In this document: piece by piece, positions 31,507-40,057 of the stretch | How the letters are laid out: every line of letters starts with the position of its first letter | How positions within the stretch are numbered: position 1 is the first letter of the stretch | Position numbers and translations under genes: made by a program | The notes under the pieces: model-generated | The model's input: only the letters and a program-made list of their open reading frames with translations | Told to the model about the DNA's origin: nothing | Databases searched by the model: none | NCBI GenBank assembly: GCA_023134715.1 | Contig: JAGLUP010000004.1 | Location: forward strand, 1-64,000 | Origin: Candidatus Parcubacteria bacterium | GTDB taxonomy: Bacteria; Patescibacteriota; Minisyncoccia; Minisyncoccales; JAGLUP01 | Direction of reading: 5' to 3' | DNA: 64,000 nt

Positions 31507-33300
31507 TTATTTACTTTCTCGTTTTGCCCTTACGCGTTCTATTTCTGTAAGATATTTCTTTCGCAACCTTACGCTTTCAGGCGTTATTTCCAGATATTCA
31601 TCTTTATCCATTATCTCTAAACCTGTCTCAATAGTTATAATTTGAGGACTCGTAAGATTAATCGCGTCGTCAGAACCAGAAGCCCGCATATTAGTAAGAT
31701 GCTTTCCTTTAATTGGATTTACCGTCATCTGTTCCCCTTTCGCTGTATTGCCGATTACCATACCCTCATAAACTTCAGTATTTTCTTTGATATATAATGT
31801 GCCTCTGGTCTGTAAATTGTCTAACGAATAAGCCAATGCCTTGCCTGTTGCTCCAGAAATCATAGACCCCTTTTTTCTTTGCGCAATTTCTCCCGCGTGT
31901 GGACGGTATCCAACAACCCGTTTTGCTAAAATTCCGTTTCCTTTTGTGTCTATAACAAATTGATTTCTATATCCAAGCAAACCACGGCTTGGACCTTCAA
32001 ACTGCATAAAACAACGGCCTTCTTTCACCTCCATATCTATCATTCGCGCTCCGCGAGAACTCAACTTTTCAATAACTGTTCCCTGAAACTCTTCCGGCAC
32101 ATCTGCTATAATTTCTTCAAAAGGTTCATGTTTCTTGCCGTCAATTTCTTTTATAATAACCTGCGGCCGAGAAACCTGAAGCTCATACCCTTGTCTACGC
32201 ATATTTTCAATAAGAATAGCTATATGCAATTCTCCTCTTCCATATACAACAAATTGTTCACTCGTTTCCGTGTCAAAATCTATTTTTAATCCCACATTTA
32301 CCTCAAGCTCTTTTTCTAATCGTTCTCTAATCTGCCTGCTTGTCACAAATTTTCCCTCGCGTCCGGCGAACGGAGAGTTGTTCACTAAAAATGTAAGTTC
32401 AATAGTCGGTTCATCTACTGAAATACTTTCGAGCAAGGCCTCATCTGCGGATTTTACCAATGTATCTCCAATATATATATCTGGAAGTCCGGCAATCATT
32501 GCAATATCGCCTGCCTCAACAATTTGCGCGTCTTTTCTAATAATTCCCTTAAATGTAAATAGTTTTGTTATCTTATGGCTTGTAGTTTGCCCAGAATGCT
32601 TTTTTACATATACAGTATCTCCGACATTAACACTGCCGCTATACACGCGAACAATCGCAAGCCGCCCCAAAAAATTATCATACGCTAAATTAAAGGGTTG
32701 AGCGCGAAACACATCGTCGCGAGCTTTTGAAGCTATCGGCGCATGCTCTAAAATTATATCTAATACTGGAGTAATATCTTTTGCTTCGTCAGCAAGATTG
32801 CGTTTTGCGAGCCCATCTCTCGCAATGGCGTATACCACTGGAAAATCAAGCTGCTCTTCTGTTGCCCCAAGCTCCGCGAATAATTCAAATACCTGGTTGT
32901 GCGTACGCTCTGAATTTGCCGCTGACTTATCAATTTTGTTAATCACTAATATGGGCCGCAATCCAAGCTCCAAAGATTTTTTTAATACAAAACGAGTTTG
33001 CGGCATTGGGCCTTCTTGCGCGTCCACCACCAACAACACTGAATCAATGGAACGCAGCACCCTCTCTACTTCAGAACCAAAATCCGCGTGCCCTGGCGTA
33101 TCTACAATGTTAATTTTAGTATCTTTATATAATACAGCGGCATTTTTTGAGTAAATCGTAATGCCGCGCTCTTTTTCAAGCGTGTTTGAATCCATACTTA
33201 CTCCTTTCTCCGCGGCTCCTGTTTGCCGCAAAATAGCGTCAGTAAGCGCGGTTTTCCCATGGTCCACATGGGCAATAATAGCTATATTTCTAATTTCCAT
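31507..33300 (-). CDS. typA: TypA/BipA ribosome-associated GTPase
   Basis: The 597-residue translational GTPase has G1 [15 protein letters not shown] (10-24), switch [13 protein letters not shown]3 [16 protein letters not shown] and G4 INKIDK. The EF-G-like domains II, III and V follow ([37 protein letters not shown]), and then the TypA-specific C-terminus ([23 protein letters not shown]). BipA acts on ribosomes at low temperature and in 50S assembly. Its leader carries a short ORF and a terminator-like hairpin. Confidence 0.95.
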   Translation of the reverse strand: MEIRNIAIIAHVDHGKTALTDAILRQTGAAEKGVSMDSNTLEKERGITIYSKNAAVLYKDTKINIVDTPGHADFGSEVERVLRSIDSVLLVVDAQEGPMPQTRFVLKKSLELGLRPILVINKIDKSAANSERTHNQVFELFAELGATEEQLDFPVVYAIARDGLAKRNLADEAKDITPVLDIILEHAPIASKARDDVFRAQPFNLAYDNFLGRLAIVRVYSGSVNVGDTVYVKKHSGQTTSHKITKLFTFKGIIRKDAQIVEAGDIAMIAGLPDIYIGDTLVKSADEALLESISVDEPTIELTFLVNNSPFAGREGKFVTSRQIRERLEKELEVNVGLKIDFDTETSEQFVVYGRGELHIAILIENMRRQGYELQVSRPQVIIKEIDGKKHEPFEEIIADVPEEFQGTVIEKLSSRGARMIDMEVKEGRCFMQFEGPSRGLLGYRNQFVIDTKGNGILAKRVVGYRPHAGEIAQRKKGSMISGATGKALAYSLDNLQTRGTLYIKENTEVYEGMVIGNTAKGEQMTVNPIKGKHLTNMRASGSDDAINLTSPQIITIETGLEIMDKDEYLEITPESVRLRKKYLTEIERVRAKRESK

Positions 33301-33315
33301 TTTAATAAATTTAAT

Positions 33316-33354
33316 CTAATTAAAAAATCTCCCTACATATAAGGAGATCCTCAT
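33316..33354 (-). promoter_or_regulatory. Leader peptide and terminator-like hairpin upstream of typA (attenuator)
   Basis: The typA leader contains a 12-codon ORF, MRISLYVGRFFN, with a GGAGG-type ribosome-binding site upstream. Inside it lies a hairpin (ATCTCC, loop of 10, GGAGAT) followed by TTTTTT, an intrinsic terminator shape. The ORF stop lies just after the T-run. Ribosome movement on the leader could therefore decide whether typA is transcribed. This is inference from position; rare Arg codons AGG and AGA occur in the ORF. Confidence 0.5.
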
Positions 33355-33388
33355 AACTGTGTCTCTCCTCCCTTCTCTTCTCTACTAA

Positions 33389-33417
33389 AGAATACCACAT
33401 TCCCCCTCTCCTGTCAA
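33389..33417 (-). promoter_or_regulatory. Promoter of typA
   Basis: TTGACA (33417-33412), a 17-nt spacer and TATTCT (33394-33389) on the minus strand, about 90 nt before the typA start. Confidence 0.75.
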
Positions 33418-33449
33418 GTATTGGTATTTCCATCCAAATTAAAAACCTT

Positions 33450-34010
33450 TTATAATTCATCAACCCATACATAAGTACTGCCTGCTGGAACAAATCCGTA
33501 TTTTGTAATCTTACAACCTATCCTTTCGCTTTCTCTAATTAGAATATCATCAAACGATTCTACTTCTATTAACTCAATGTCTTTTGCGTTATTTGTTATA
33601 TATTTTAATTTATTGTCTTTGTCTCTGAAAACAGTTGCCGCATGCTGTCCTTTCATCTCGCCGCTTAACTTGAGACACATTATTTTTACATCATACCCAT
33701 GTTGTTCTAATACATATGAACCAAATGTGGCAAGATTTTTACAATCCCCTTCTTTTATATAAAAAAATTCCTCTGGCGGAAAAGAAATATGTCCTTCGCA
33801 ATCTCTCCATTTAAAATTTTTCTTAATATAATCCAATAACTTTTTTGGCGTGTCTAATTCGCTAACAACTTTTTCAAAATTCGGTTTCTGAATTTTAGAT
33901 TCTGCTTTTTCATCCAGTTCCGTTGACCACAGCGTTGCTGAAATCAAAACCGCCGCTAAAATCAAAACCGCAACACCAATAACACTAATTATTTTTACTC
34001 TATTCTTCAT
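33450..34010 (-). CDS. Membrane-anchored transglutaminase-like protein
   Basis: The 186-residue protein has an N-terminal membrane helix (IISVIGVAVLILAAVLIS) and a transglutaminase/papain-like core. A Cys lies in EGDCKNLATFGSYVLEQHGY, a His in GQHAATVFRDKDNKL, and an Asn/Asp in YITNNAKD. These could form a Cys-His-Asp triad. Such domains act as proteases or cross-linking enzymes, and the target is unknown. The start lies 6 nt after an extended -10 box, so the mRNA is probably leaderless. Confidence 0.8.
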   Translation of the reverse strand: MKNRVKIISVIGVAVLILAAVLISATLWSTELDEKAESKIQKPNFEKVVSELDTPKKLLDYIKKNFKWRDCEGHISFPPEEFFYIKEGDCKNLATFGSYVLEQHGYDVKIMCLKLSGEMKGQHAATVFRDKDNKLKYITNNAKDIELIEVESFDDILIRESERIGCKITKYGFVPAGSTYVWVDEL

Positions 34011-34016
34011 TATTTT

Positions 34017-34025
34017 ATTCTACCA
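34017..34025 (-). promoter_or_regulatory. Extended -10 promoter of the transglutaminase-like gene
   Basis: The minus strand reads TTGG-TAGAAT-AAAATA-ATG, with the -10 box six bases before the start codon. Confidence 0.6.
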
Positions 34026-34049
34026 AAAAATATCGCTCCTATCAAAAAC

Positions 34050-34073
34050 AAAACAGAGCTTCCGCTCTGTTTT
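34050..34073 (-). terminator. Second terminator behind the STAS-like gene
   Basis: AAAACAGAGC-TTCC-GCTCTGTTTT, of the same type as the CAGGGC terminators, with compensating changes in the stem. Confidence 0.7.
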
Positions 34074-34155
34074 TAATCATTTGCCTCTCTGGCGATTTTC
34101 CTTAGCTCGGCTCCCCTTGCGGGACGCGTTCAGAACCGTTGTCCTAAAAAATAAA

Positions 34156-34175
34156 AACTACCAATTTTGGTAGTT
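34156..34175 (-). terminator. Terminator of the STAS-like/ATPase unit
   Basis: AACTACCAA-TT-TTGGTAGTT followed by TTTTATTTTTT on the minus strand, 35 nt after the STAS-like gene. Confidence 0.7.
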
Positions 34176-34209
34176 AAAAACGGATCACCCTGAAATGAAA
34201 CATTTGATA

Positions 34210-34581
34210 TTATGCTGCCGCTTTTTTCAATAAAGAAGTTATATCAACTTTTTCTGGGCTAAACTCTGATTCTTTAGTAGAATAAGCCCTGTTTGCAGCT
34301 ACGATACGGAGCATTTCCGAAACATCATTCTCGGCATTTATAAAAGATATCTCTTTCCTATTTGAAACTTTACTTTCAAATCTCGCTTTCAATAGAAGTA
34401 AAGAATGAGCCGCTGAGCGAGAAACAAATTTAACATCGGTAAAATCTAAAATTACTGACATGGTATCAGTTTTTTTTATCATTTGCTCTAAAACATCAGC
34501 TACATCACGAGAACTTATGATTGTTGCCAATGATTTAGCTATGCTAATTTCAAATAAATTTTGACTTTTATTAATTTTCAT
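34210..34581 (-). CDS. STAS-like domain protein (DUF4325 type)
   Basis: The 123-residue protein resembles the STAS-like DUF4325 fold. It has a basic/Ile-rich strand, ARG-poor helix ISSRDVADVLEQMIKKTD, the strand MSVILDFTDVKFVSRSAAHSLL (the position of the STAS Ser loop, with SRSAAH), and ISFINAENDVSEMLRIV. STAS proteins bind and are phosphorylated by HPK-like kinases. The ATPase gene immediately upstream is the obvious partner, 55 nt away. A Ser/Ala-rich tail follows. The assignment rests on pattern, not on a search. Confidence 0.65.
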   Translation of the reverse strand: MKINKSQNLFEISIAKSLATIISSRDVADVLEQMIKKTDTMSVILDFTDVKFVSRSAAHSLLLLKARFESKVSNRKEISFINAENDVSEMLRIVAANRAYSTKESEFSPEKVDITSLLKKAAA

Positions 34582-34636
34582 ATTAGTAGAATCGTTATCT
34601 ATATCAACTATACCATAAAATAGAATAATTAGTATA

Positions 34637-35491
34637 TCACTCTACATACTTAAGATAATCAATATCGCCAGTTGGTTTTGGTATTCTATAAGCAACGATA
34701 GCTCCCTGCCAATGAAAATCGTGCAAAAACACTAATTTCTCGCTCCGATTAGTGGCAACTAATGCACAAGAACCAGAAATTAAAATAAATCCACCTCCTT
34801 TTAGCGCTTTACATACAACATCCTTTGAAGTTCTCAAACCGTAGCCTCGTTCTTTATCTTTCTTTACCGAATTACCCATCATCGCTTCGGTAATGGCTTG
34901 TTCATCTGTTAAATTTAGCCCTTTCTCTTCTTTGTAAGCTGTAGCAAAACCTCTGCCACAGTCAATAATACAAATATCTAAATAGTCTTTTTGGGGATAA
35001 AACTGTGCAAAAATATAGCCTGAATCCCTCTTACTGTGTTCAAAAACATTGGTTATTAATTCTGACATAGGATACCAAAGAGCACTCCGAGCCCCAGATA
35101 CATTACCAAGAACTTTATAAACTTTTTCTTGAAATAGTGCTTCTAATTTTTCTCTCCCAACTTTCTCTTCTTTATTTAATACGCTTATTGGTATAAAAGT
35201 TCTATGCCTCTGTACCTGTTGCTGAAAAGAAGAGATAGAATTTATACCTTTCGGGAAGCTTACTTTTTCTAAATAAGACCTTATACTACAACTGTCTATT
35301 TTAAATCCGCTTTTCGTTTCGTTTATATAGGCACTTATGGGCAAGATTAAAAGTGGACAAACCCAATTTAATAACGATAAATCAAATTCTAATTTCTCGC
35401 CAAAAGTAACGCCCTTAAATATATTATAAAAAGACCCTAATTGAGCAACAAGAGAATCATTTTTTGGTTTTGGGACTATAATACTTTTCAT
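34637..35491 (-). CDS. GHKL-type ATPase (anti-sigma/histidine-kinase-like), partner of STAS-like protein
   Basis: The C-terminal 150 residues have the HATPase_c boxes: N box SELITNVFEHSKRDSGYI, G1 DICIIDCGRGF, and G2 GYGLRTSKDVV. The N-terminal 130 residues contain a STAS-like strand (FDLSLLNWVCPLLILPISAYI). There is no phosphoacceptor His motif of a classical two-component kinase. Together with the downstream STAS-like gene it suggests a partner-switching pair such as SpoIIAB/SpoIIAA. The output is not visible. Confidence 0.75.
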   Translation of the reverse strand: MKSIIVPKPKNDSLVAQLGSFYNIFKGVTFGEKLEFDLSLLNWVCPLLILPISAYINETKSGFKIDSCSIRSYLEKVSFPKGINSISSFQQQVQRHRTFIPISVLNKEEKVGREKLEALFQEKVYKVLGNVSGARSALWYPMSELITNVFEHSKRDSGYIFAQFYPQKDYLDICIIDCGRGFATAYKEEKGLNLTDEQAITEAMMGNSVKKDKERGYGLRTSKDVVCKALKGGGFILISGSCALVATNRSEKLVFLHDFHWQGAIVAYRIPKPTGDIDYLKYVE

Positions 35492-35710
35492 AGTTCTTAT
35501 ATTAATTTTGAGTTCATTCTTTTTATTTTTCCTTTATTTTATTATACCAAATAAAGGAAATAAGAAAAACCCAAGAATTCTTTTTGGGCTAATTTGGCTC
35601 CGCATCGTGAACAACGTTAGAACCGCAATCCAAGAAGCAGATGGGCATATTTATATACCGGAATTAAAATAAAAGGTGACTAATTCCATTTTCTTCTAAT
35701 TTTAGAACGC

Positions 35711-36643
35711 TTATTTTTGGCTCGGCAAAAACTTTTTTGAGTCTTGAGTCTCGCTTTTTAAATATGCAACAATCTCACCAAAGAGCCCATTTAATGCATT
35801 ATTGAAAGACATAATTTCATTAAACAATGTGCCATAATATCCTTCACTAATTAATGGAAACATCCTGCCCTTTTTATGGCCTTCTGGAGTTCTAAATTTT
35901 TGAGTAAAAAGCTCGTAGTCTTCAACTATGTTCCGTAATTTTTTAACTATTTTTAGTTCAGTTTTTCCGCTATTTTTTAAAAAAACAGACCTTATCCTTT
36001 TAGCTTTTTTAAGTTTTTTGTAATACTCTAAACTGCTATCTATCCTCGCAACTAAAAAGATCAGTTCTTCTATCTTGGCTCCAGTAATAAAAATATTCGA
36101 TAAAATAATTGAGTACTGTTTCAAAGCATGCGCCTTGCCTTGTTCCATGGTGACTAAAATTTGTATGCCGGAAGCAATAAAAATATAAATATCTAACAAA
36201 TATTTTCTTATTTCATTATCCAATTGTTCATTCTCAATGAGATCTCTACACTGGTATGGCTCCAGCATGACAGGATTTCCATCAAAAACGACATCATCAT
36301 ATATCTCCGCCAATTTCTTCCTTGATTTTGGATAAAATCCAAAATTTCGAAGATCAAAGATTATATTATTTGGTTTGAGGGCGAGACAGCTGAGGGATTG
36401 CGTGGATCTATGTTGTTCTCGAATCGTCATAATGTCATTCTTAGCTGCTTCAGCCTTTTTATCATATCGAACACATAAAACTTCTTCCTTGGAATCAGGC
36501 AAAAGCCCTTCATCTATCTTGTCAAAAACAGCAAGTATGTGGCTAAACCCAGACCTAAGTTCATATCCTTTCATTCTGACAAGATAAGTACGGACTGTTG
36601 CAACAGTCCAATGTTTTTTATTAAAAAGTAGGATGGTTTTCAT
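35711..36643 (-). CDS. Protein of unknown function beside the STAS/ATPase pair
   Basis: The 310-residue soluble-looking protein matches no family I know. The first 140 residues alternate strands and helices (MKTILLFNKKHW, VLCVRYDKKAEAAKND, NNIIFDLRNFGFYPKSR), a Rossmann- or receiver-like pattern. The rest is mainly helical and rich in Lys/Glu (IDSSLEYYKKLKKAKRIRSVF, then LFNEIMSFNNALNGLFGEIVAYL). It is 219 nt upstream of the ATPase gene in the same direction, so it may belong to the same system. The 35492-35710 gap holds only a promoter-like TTTGGTATAAT and a possible gene-end remnant. Confidence 0.7.
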   Translation of the reverse strand: MKTILLFNKKHWTVATVRTYLVRMKGYELRSGFSHILAVFDKIDEGLLPDSKEEVLCVRYDKKAEAAKNDIMTIREQHRSTQSLSCLALKPNNIIFDLRNFGFYPKSRKKLAEIYDDVVFDGNPVMLEPYQCRDLIENEQLDNEIRKYLLDIYIFIASGIQILVTMEQGKAHALKQYSIILSNIFITGAKIEELIFLVARIDSSLEYYKKLKKAKRIRSVFLKNSGKTELKIVKKLRNIVEDYELFTQKFRTPEGHKKGRMFPLISEGYYGTLFNEIMSFNNALNGLFGEIVAYLKSETQDSKKFLPSQK

Positions 36644-36730
36644 AACTTTTGTTTAAAAACTTCAGTAAAAAGGTAAAAAGGGGGACGTTTCACTTTTAGT
36701 CAAGGTTTTAGGCGTTTTTAGTTTTTTGCT

Positions 36731-36838
36731 TCATTTCTCTACTTTTTCTTGAATTTCCAAAAGTTTTATAAATTGCTTACCAGGAATTGAATTGGTAATA
36801 ATTTTGGCATTTTCTGATAAATAATATTTACTGAACAT
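36731..36838 (-). pseudogene. Short ORF, possible remnant of an aminotransferase N-terminus
   Basis: The 35 codons start one base after the peptidase stop codon and read in part ENAKIITNSIPGKQFIKLL, then EIQEKVEK. The IPG-x-x-x-x-x-L-EIQEK pattern recalls the N-terminus of class III (GABA-type) aminotransferases, but no further domain follows. It is either a decayed gene or a small ORF of unknown role. Identity is uncertain. Confidence 0.35.
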
Positions 36839-37342
36839 TTATTTATAAACAGCAATTATTTGTCTTACGATTAACTCATTCGGCTTTATATATTCCCCTA
36901 TGAAATCAAACCACACTTTCATAAAATCATCTCTTTCCAGCTTTCTAATTTTTCCTATTTCAGGATCTTGAAGATGGATAAATTTATCATCAAGCCCAGC
37001 GACAACCGAGTAGTGTCCGTCAGCGACATCAGAATCAGAATAATCTTTTCTGCCCCTGGTAAACCAACCTACAATAACAGGAACTTTCCTATCAAGCCAT
37101 TTTTCAATGTCTTTAAAGCTGCTATTATTTTTTATTTTTACCTTGAAACCTAAGCATTTTGCCGCCTTTTTAATCCCCTTATCATCTATTCCTAAATCTT
37201 TATTCCATCCAGTCATTTCGGCTAATTCTTTTTCTGTTTTGTCTATCCCGTAATATTTCAGAACTATTTTCAAAGACGCAGGTCCGCACATTCCCGAATT
37301 AAGAGTTTCTTGAAATGGCTTAATATTTAATATTATTTTCAT
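36839..37342 (-). CDS. C39-like cysteine peptidase domain protein
   Basis: The stand-alone C39-like domain has the catalytic Cys in SGMCGPASLKIVLKYYG, the His in ADGHYSVVAGLD and the Asp in LQDPEIGK. It lacks the ABC transporter found in bacteriocin-processing C39 enzymes and has no signal peptide, so it may act in the cytoplasm. I chose the start at 37342 because a TATAAT box lies 6 nt upstream and an earlier in-frame start falls in the preceding terminator. It lies downstream of the radical SAM gene and the 20-codon ORF. Confidence 0.8.
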   Translation of the reverse strand: MKIILNIKPFQETLNSGMCGPASLKIVLKYYGIDKTEKELAEMTGWNKDLGIDDKGIKKAAKCLGFKVKIKNNSSFKDIEKWLDRKVPVIVGWFTRGRKDYSDSDVADGHYSVVAGLDDKFIHLQDPEIGKIRKLERDDFMKVWFDFIGEYIKPNELIVRQIIAVYK

Positions 37343-37348
37343 ATTTTT

Positions 37349-37356
37349 ATTATACC
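37349..37356 (-). promoter_or_regulatory. Extended -10 promoter of the C39-like gene
   Basis: The minus strand reads TTGG-TATAAT-AAAAAT-ATG, directly after the T-tract of the terminator at 37357-37381. This predicts a leaderless mRNA. Confidence 0.6.
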
Positions 37357-37381
37357 AAAAAATCGCCAAAAAGGCGATTTT
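37357..37381 (-). terminator. Terminator of the radical SAM/short-ORF unit
   Basis: AAAAATCGCC-AAAAA-GGCGATTTT on the plus strand, with a six-T tail on the minus strand. It separates the radical SAM unit from the C39-like gene. Confidence 0.8.
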
Positions 37382-37509
37382 CCTACAAGCTCCGGATAAG
37401 AAACCGCATCAAACTTAATGCTAGAGGCTATAAAAAATTAATTAAAAAACAAAAAATAATCTAGTAAACTAAATTTCTAGAATTCAATAAAGATGCCCCT
37501 TATATTCTT

Positions 37510-37572
37510 TTACATATCGCTACCACAAGAATTTTCTATAAATTCTTCGAAAGTAACATTTTCTGTCTCCAT
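37510..37572 (-). CDS. 20-residue ORF next to the radical SAM enzyme (candidate precursor peptide)
   Basis: A short ORF begins 14 nt after the radical SAM stop and encodes METENVTFEEFIENSCGSDM. It is acidic with a single Cys and a Ser/Gly/Asp end, in the size range of very short RiPP precursors such as PqqA. It lies before the shared terminator, so it would be co-transcribed with the enzyme. There is no strong ribosome-binding site. A precursor role is inferred from context, and chance occurrence is quite possible. Confidence 0.4.
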   Translation of the reverse strand: METENVTFEEFIENSCGSDM

Positions 37573-37586
37573 GGTTTAAAGTTGTT

Positions 37587-38606
37587 TTATTTTTTATTCG
37601 ACTTTTTATTATTATAAAAACATAATGGGTCAGATGTCAAGGGGTCGCCAGTTTCTATATATGCTGCGGCACGACAACCCCCACAAGACAAAATTCTGTC
37701 ACATCTTCCACATTTTCCCTTTAATTCTCTATTTCTTAACTGTTTTAAAATTTTTGTATTATTCCAAATTTTTTTTAAAGAAATTTTCTTAATATTCCCC
37801 AATAATAATTTTAATTTTGTGCATATATAAACATTTCCATTAAAATCGACTGACAAAGAGTTAACTCCAGCCAAACAACCACTGTAAGTGTCTATTCTTT
37901 TATAAGATGAAGCTGGGAAAGGATCATTAAAAGAAATCTTTTGCTGTATTTTTAATTTATTAACATTGTTTACTAATTTTCTATAATTAAATTGTGATAA
38001 TATTAAGCTCTGGTCAGATTCCTTTCTTACCGGTATATAGCGCTTAATTGTCAGAAAAACTCCAATATCTTTTGCTATTTTTGCCACAGCAAAAAGTTCA
38101 TTTAAATTATGCGCATGCGCGGTAAATGCTATCGAAGTATTGAAATGTTTTTTAATCTTCTTGGTTGCTTCTAATGATTTATTAAAGGCGCCATTTGACC
38201 CTCTGATTTCATCGTGTTTTTTGGCGGATCCAGCATCTAAACTAATATTAACTTTATCGATTAAACCTTTAAATTTTTCGATAAAAACGCTGTCAATTAA
38301 TGTTCCATTTGTGGCAAGAAAAACTAATAATTTCTTTTTTTTAGCAAAATTTACTAGTTCTAAAAGATCTGTACGCACAAGAGGCTCTCCTCCCGTAAAT
38401 AAAATAGCTCTTAAGCCCAAAGGAATAGCATCTTCTATTATATCTTTTCCCTCTTGAGTAGACATTTCATCTAAAATGCTTTCTTCTGAAAAAACTTTAT
38501 TATAGCAATGTCTGCATTTCAAATTACACCTGCAAGTAATATTCCAAGTCAGATAATAGAGAGGGAAAATCATTCGTTTATTTTTTGATATATTTTTGAT
38601 TGCCAA
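37587..38606 (-). CDS. Radical SAM/SPASM domain enzyme
   Basis: The 339-residue enzyme has the radical SAM Fe-S motif CNLKCRHC (27-34), the GGEPL motif (FTGGEPLVRTDL), and a SPASM-type C-terminus. The latter has CLAGVNSLSVDFNGNVYICTK and then CGRCDRILSCGGCRAAAY and a final Cys. This layout is shared with PqqE, heme-d1/AhbD-like and sactipeptide or ranthipeptide maturases, which modify peptides or tetrapyrroles. No heme genes are near. The gene overlaps serS by 29 nt, or begins 5 nt after it if Met12 is used. A 20-codon ORF follows 14 nt downstream. Confidence 0.85.
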   Translation of the reverse strand: MAIKNISKNKRMIFPLYYLTWNITCRCNLKCRHCYNKVFSEESILDEMSTQEGKDIIEDAIPLGLRAILFTGGEPLVRTDLLELVNFAKKKKLLVFLATNGTLIDSVFIEKFKGLIDKVNISLDAGSAKKHDEIRGSNGAFNKSLEATKKIKKHFNTSIAFTAHAHNLNELFAVAKIAKDIGVFLTIKRYIPVRKESDQSLILSQFNYRKLVNNVNKLKIQQKISFNDPFPASSYKRIDTYSGCLAGVNSLSVDFNGNVYICTKLKLLLGNIKKISLKKIWNNTKILKQLRNRELKGKCGRCDRILSCGGCRAAAYIETGDPLTSDPLCFYNNKKSNKK

Positions 38607-39882
38607 GATATGGCCTCAATACTTCGGGAATTAAAATAGAACCATCTTTTTGCTGATTGCATTCTAGAAGCGCTATTAAAATTCGAGGAGAGGCAATTAC
38701 TGTATTATTTAAAGTATGAACATAGCGCTTATTTTTTTCTTTCGTTCTGTATCTAATATTTAATCTTCTAGATTGCCATGTAGTAAGGTTTGAATCAGAA
38801 TGGGTTTCGCCAAAAGCATTTCTTGATGGCATCCAAGTCTCAATGTCATACATTTTATGTTTTCCAATACCCATATCGCCAGTACATATTTGTATAACTC
38901 TATGAGGCAATTTTAAATCTTTTAAAATTTCTTGAGATATTTGCTTCATCTCCTCTAGCCACTTATTCGATTCTTCTATATCATCCCTGCAAATAACAAC
39001 TTGCTCAACTTTCATAAATTCGTGAAGACGATATAACCCATGAGTATCTTTCCCATAACTTCCCGCTTCGGATCTGTAACATTGAGATATTCCGCAAATT
39101 TTAATTGGCAAATCTTTTTCATCTAATGTTTCATCGGCATAATAACTAATTAATGATGGCTCTGCCGTACCCGCTAAAAACATGGGTTCTTTAGTAGCTT
39201 TTTTATTTTCAAGTCTACCAAAATTCGCGATTTGATAAACCTCTTCACGCGCTGTCGGAAAATGACCACTGCCAATTAAAGAAAATTCGCGAATAATCGT
39301 AGGAGGAACAAATAACTTAAATCCTTTTTGTTCCATTTTCTTTATTGAAAGCCACATTAAAGAGAAATGGAGTAAAGCAGCTTCATTTTTTAAAAAATAT
39401 CCTCTAAATCCTGATATTTTTACTCCTGCCTTAGTATCAATTAAATCTAATTCTTTGCCTAATTCTATATGATTTTTAATTAAAAAATCAAATTTTGGCA
39501 CCTCTCCCCATCTTTCTATTTCTTTATTAAATTTTTCACTTGCCCCAACTGGAGAATCTTCCGAAGGAATATTTGGGACTAGAAGCATAATAATTTCAAA
39601 TTCTTTATCTATTTCTTTAAATTCTTTTTCAATCTTGTCTATCTTTTTATTTAATTTTTGCATTTCTAGAATAATATCTTTTTTTTCTTCAAAATTTTTT
39701 GATTTTTTGATTTTTTGATTTGCTTTATTCTTTTGCGCTCTCATATCTTCAACTGTCCGAAGTAATTCTCGCCTTAATTCATCTATCTCTAATAATCTGT
39801 CAATATCAACTCTAGCTTGTTTTTTTTGACAAGCATCTTTTATAATATCAGGGTTGGTGCGAATGAAATTAATATCTATCAT
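38578..39882 (-). CDS. serS: Seryl-tRNA synthetase
   Basis: The 434-residue class II synthetase has an N-terminal coiled-coil arm (about 25-100, DMRAQKNKANQKIKKSKNFEEKK) and the catalytic core. Core motifs are LFVPPTIIREFSLIGSGHFP, LAGTAEPSLISYYADE, CYRSEAGSYGKDTHGLYRLHEFMKVEQV (motif 2), and NTVIASPRILIALLECNQQKDGSILIPEVLRPYLG (motif 3). The length and all motifs are normal. A radical SAM gene overlaps its 3' end, probably by chance of compaction. Confidence 0.95.
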   Translation of the reverse strand: MIDINFIRTNPDIIKDACQKKQARVDIDRLLEIDELRRELLRTVEDMRAQKNKANQKIKKSKNFEEKKDIILEMQKLNKKIDKIEKEFKEIDKEFEIIMLLVPNIPSEDSPVGASEKFNKEIERWGEVPKFDFLIKNHIELGKELDLIDTKAGVKISGFRGYFLKNEAALLHFSLMWLSIKKMEQKGFKLFVPPTIIREFSLIGSGHFPTAREEVYQIANFGRLENKKATKEPMFLAGTAEPSLISYYADETLDEKDLPIKICGISQCYRSEAGSYGKDTHGLYRLHEFMKVEQVVICRDDIEESNKWLEEMKQISQEILKDLKLPHRVIQICTGDMGIGKHKMYDIETWMPSRNAFGETHSDSNLTTWQSRRLNIRYRTKEKNKRYVHTLNNTVIASPRILIALLECNQQKDGSILIPEVLRPYLGNQKYIKK

Positions 39883-39937
39883 ACTTCTTTAATTAATTCA
39901 AAACTCTTAGAGCAATTAATTTATCTCTTTATTATAG

Positions 39938-40009
39938 CTCCGCGGGTAGGATTCGAACCTACAACCTAATGCTTAACAGGCATTCGCGCTACCATTGCGC
40001 CACCGCGGA
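39938..40009 (-). tRNA. tRNA-Asn (GTT)
   Basis: The cloverleaf is complete: acceptor TCCGCGG/CCGCGGA, D stem GCGC/GCGC, anticodon arm AATGC-CTGTTAA-GCATT, T arm GTAGG-TTCGAAT-CCTAC and discriminator G. CCA is not encoded. Confidence 0.95.
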
Positions 40010-40057
40010 ATGTGAAATCTATATATTAGTATAAACGAAAAATAAAATTTTTCAAGG

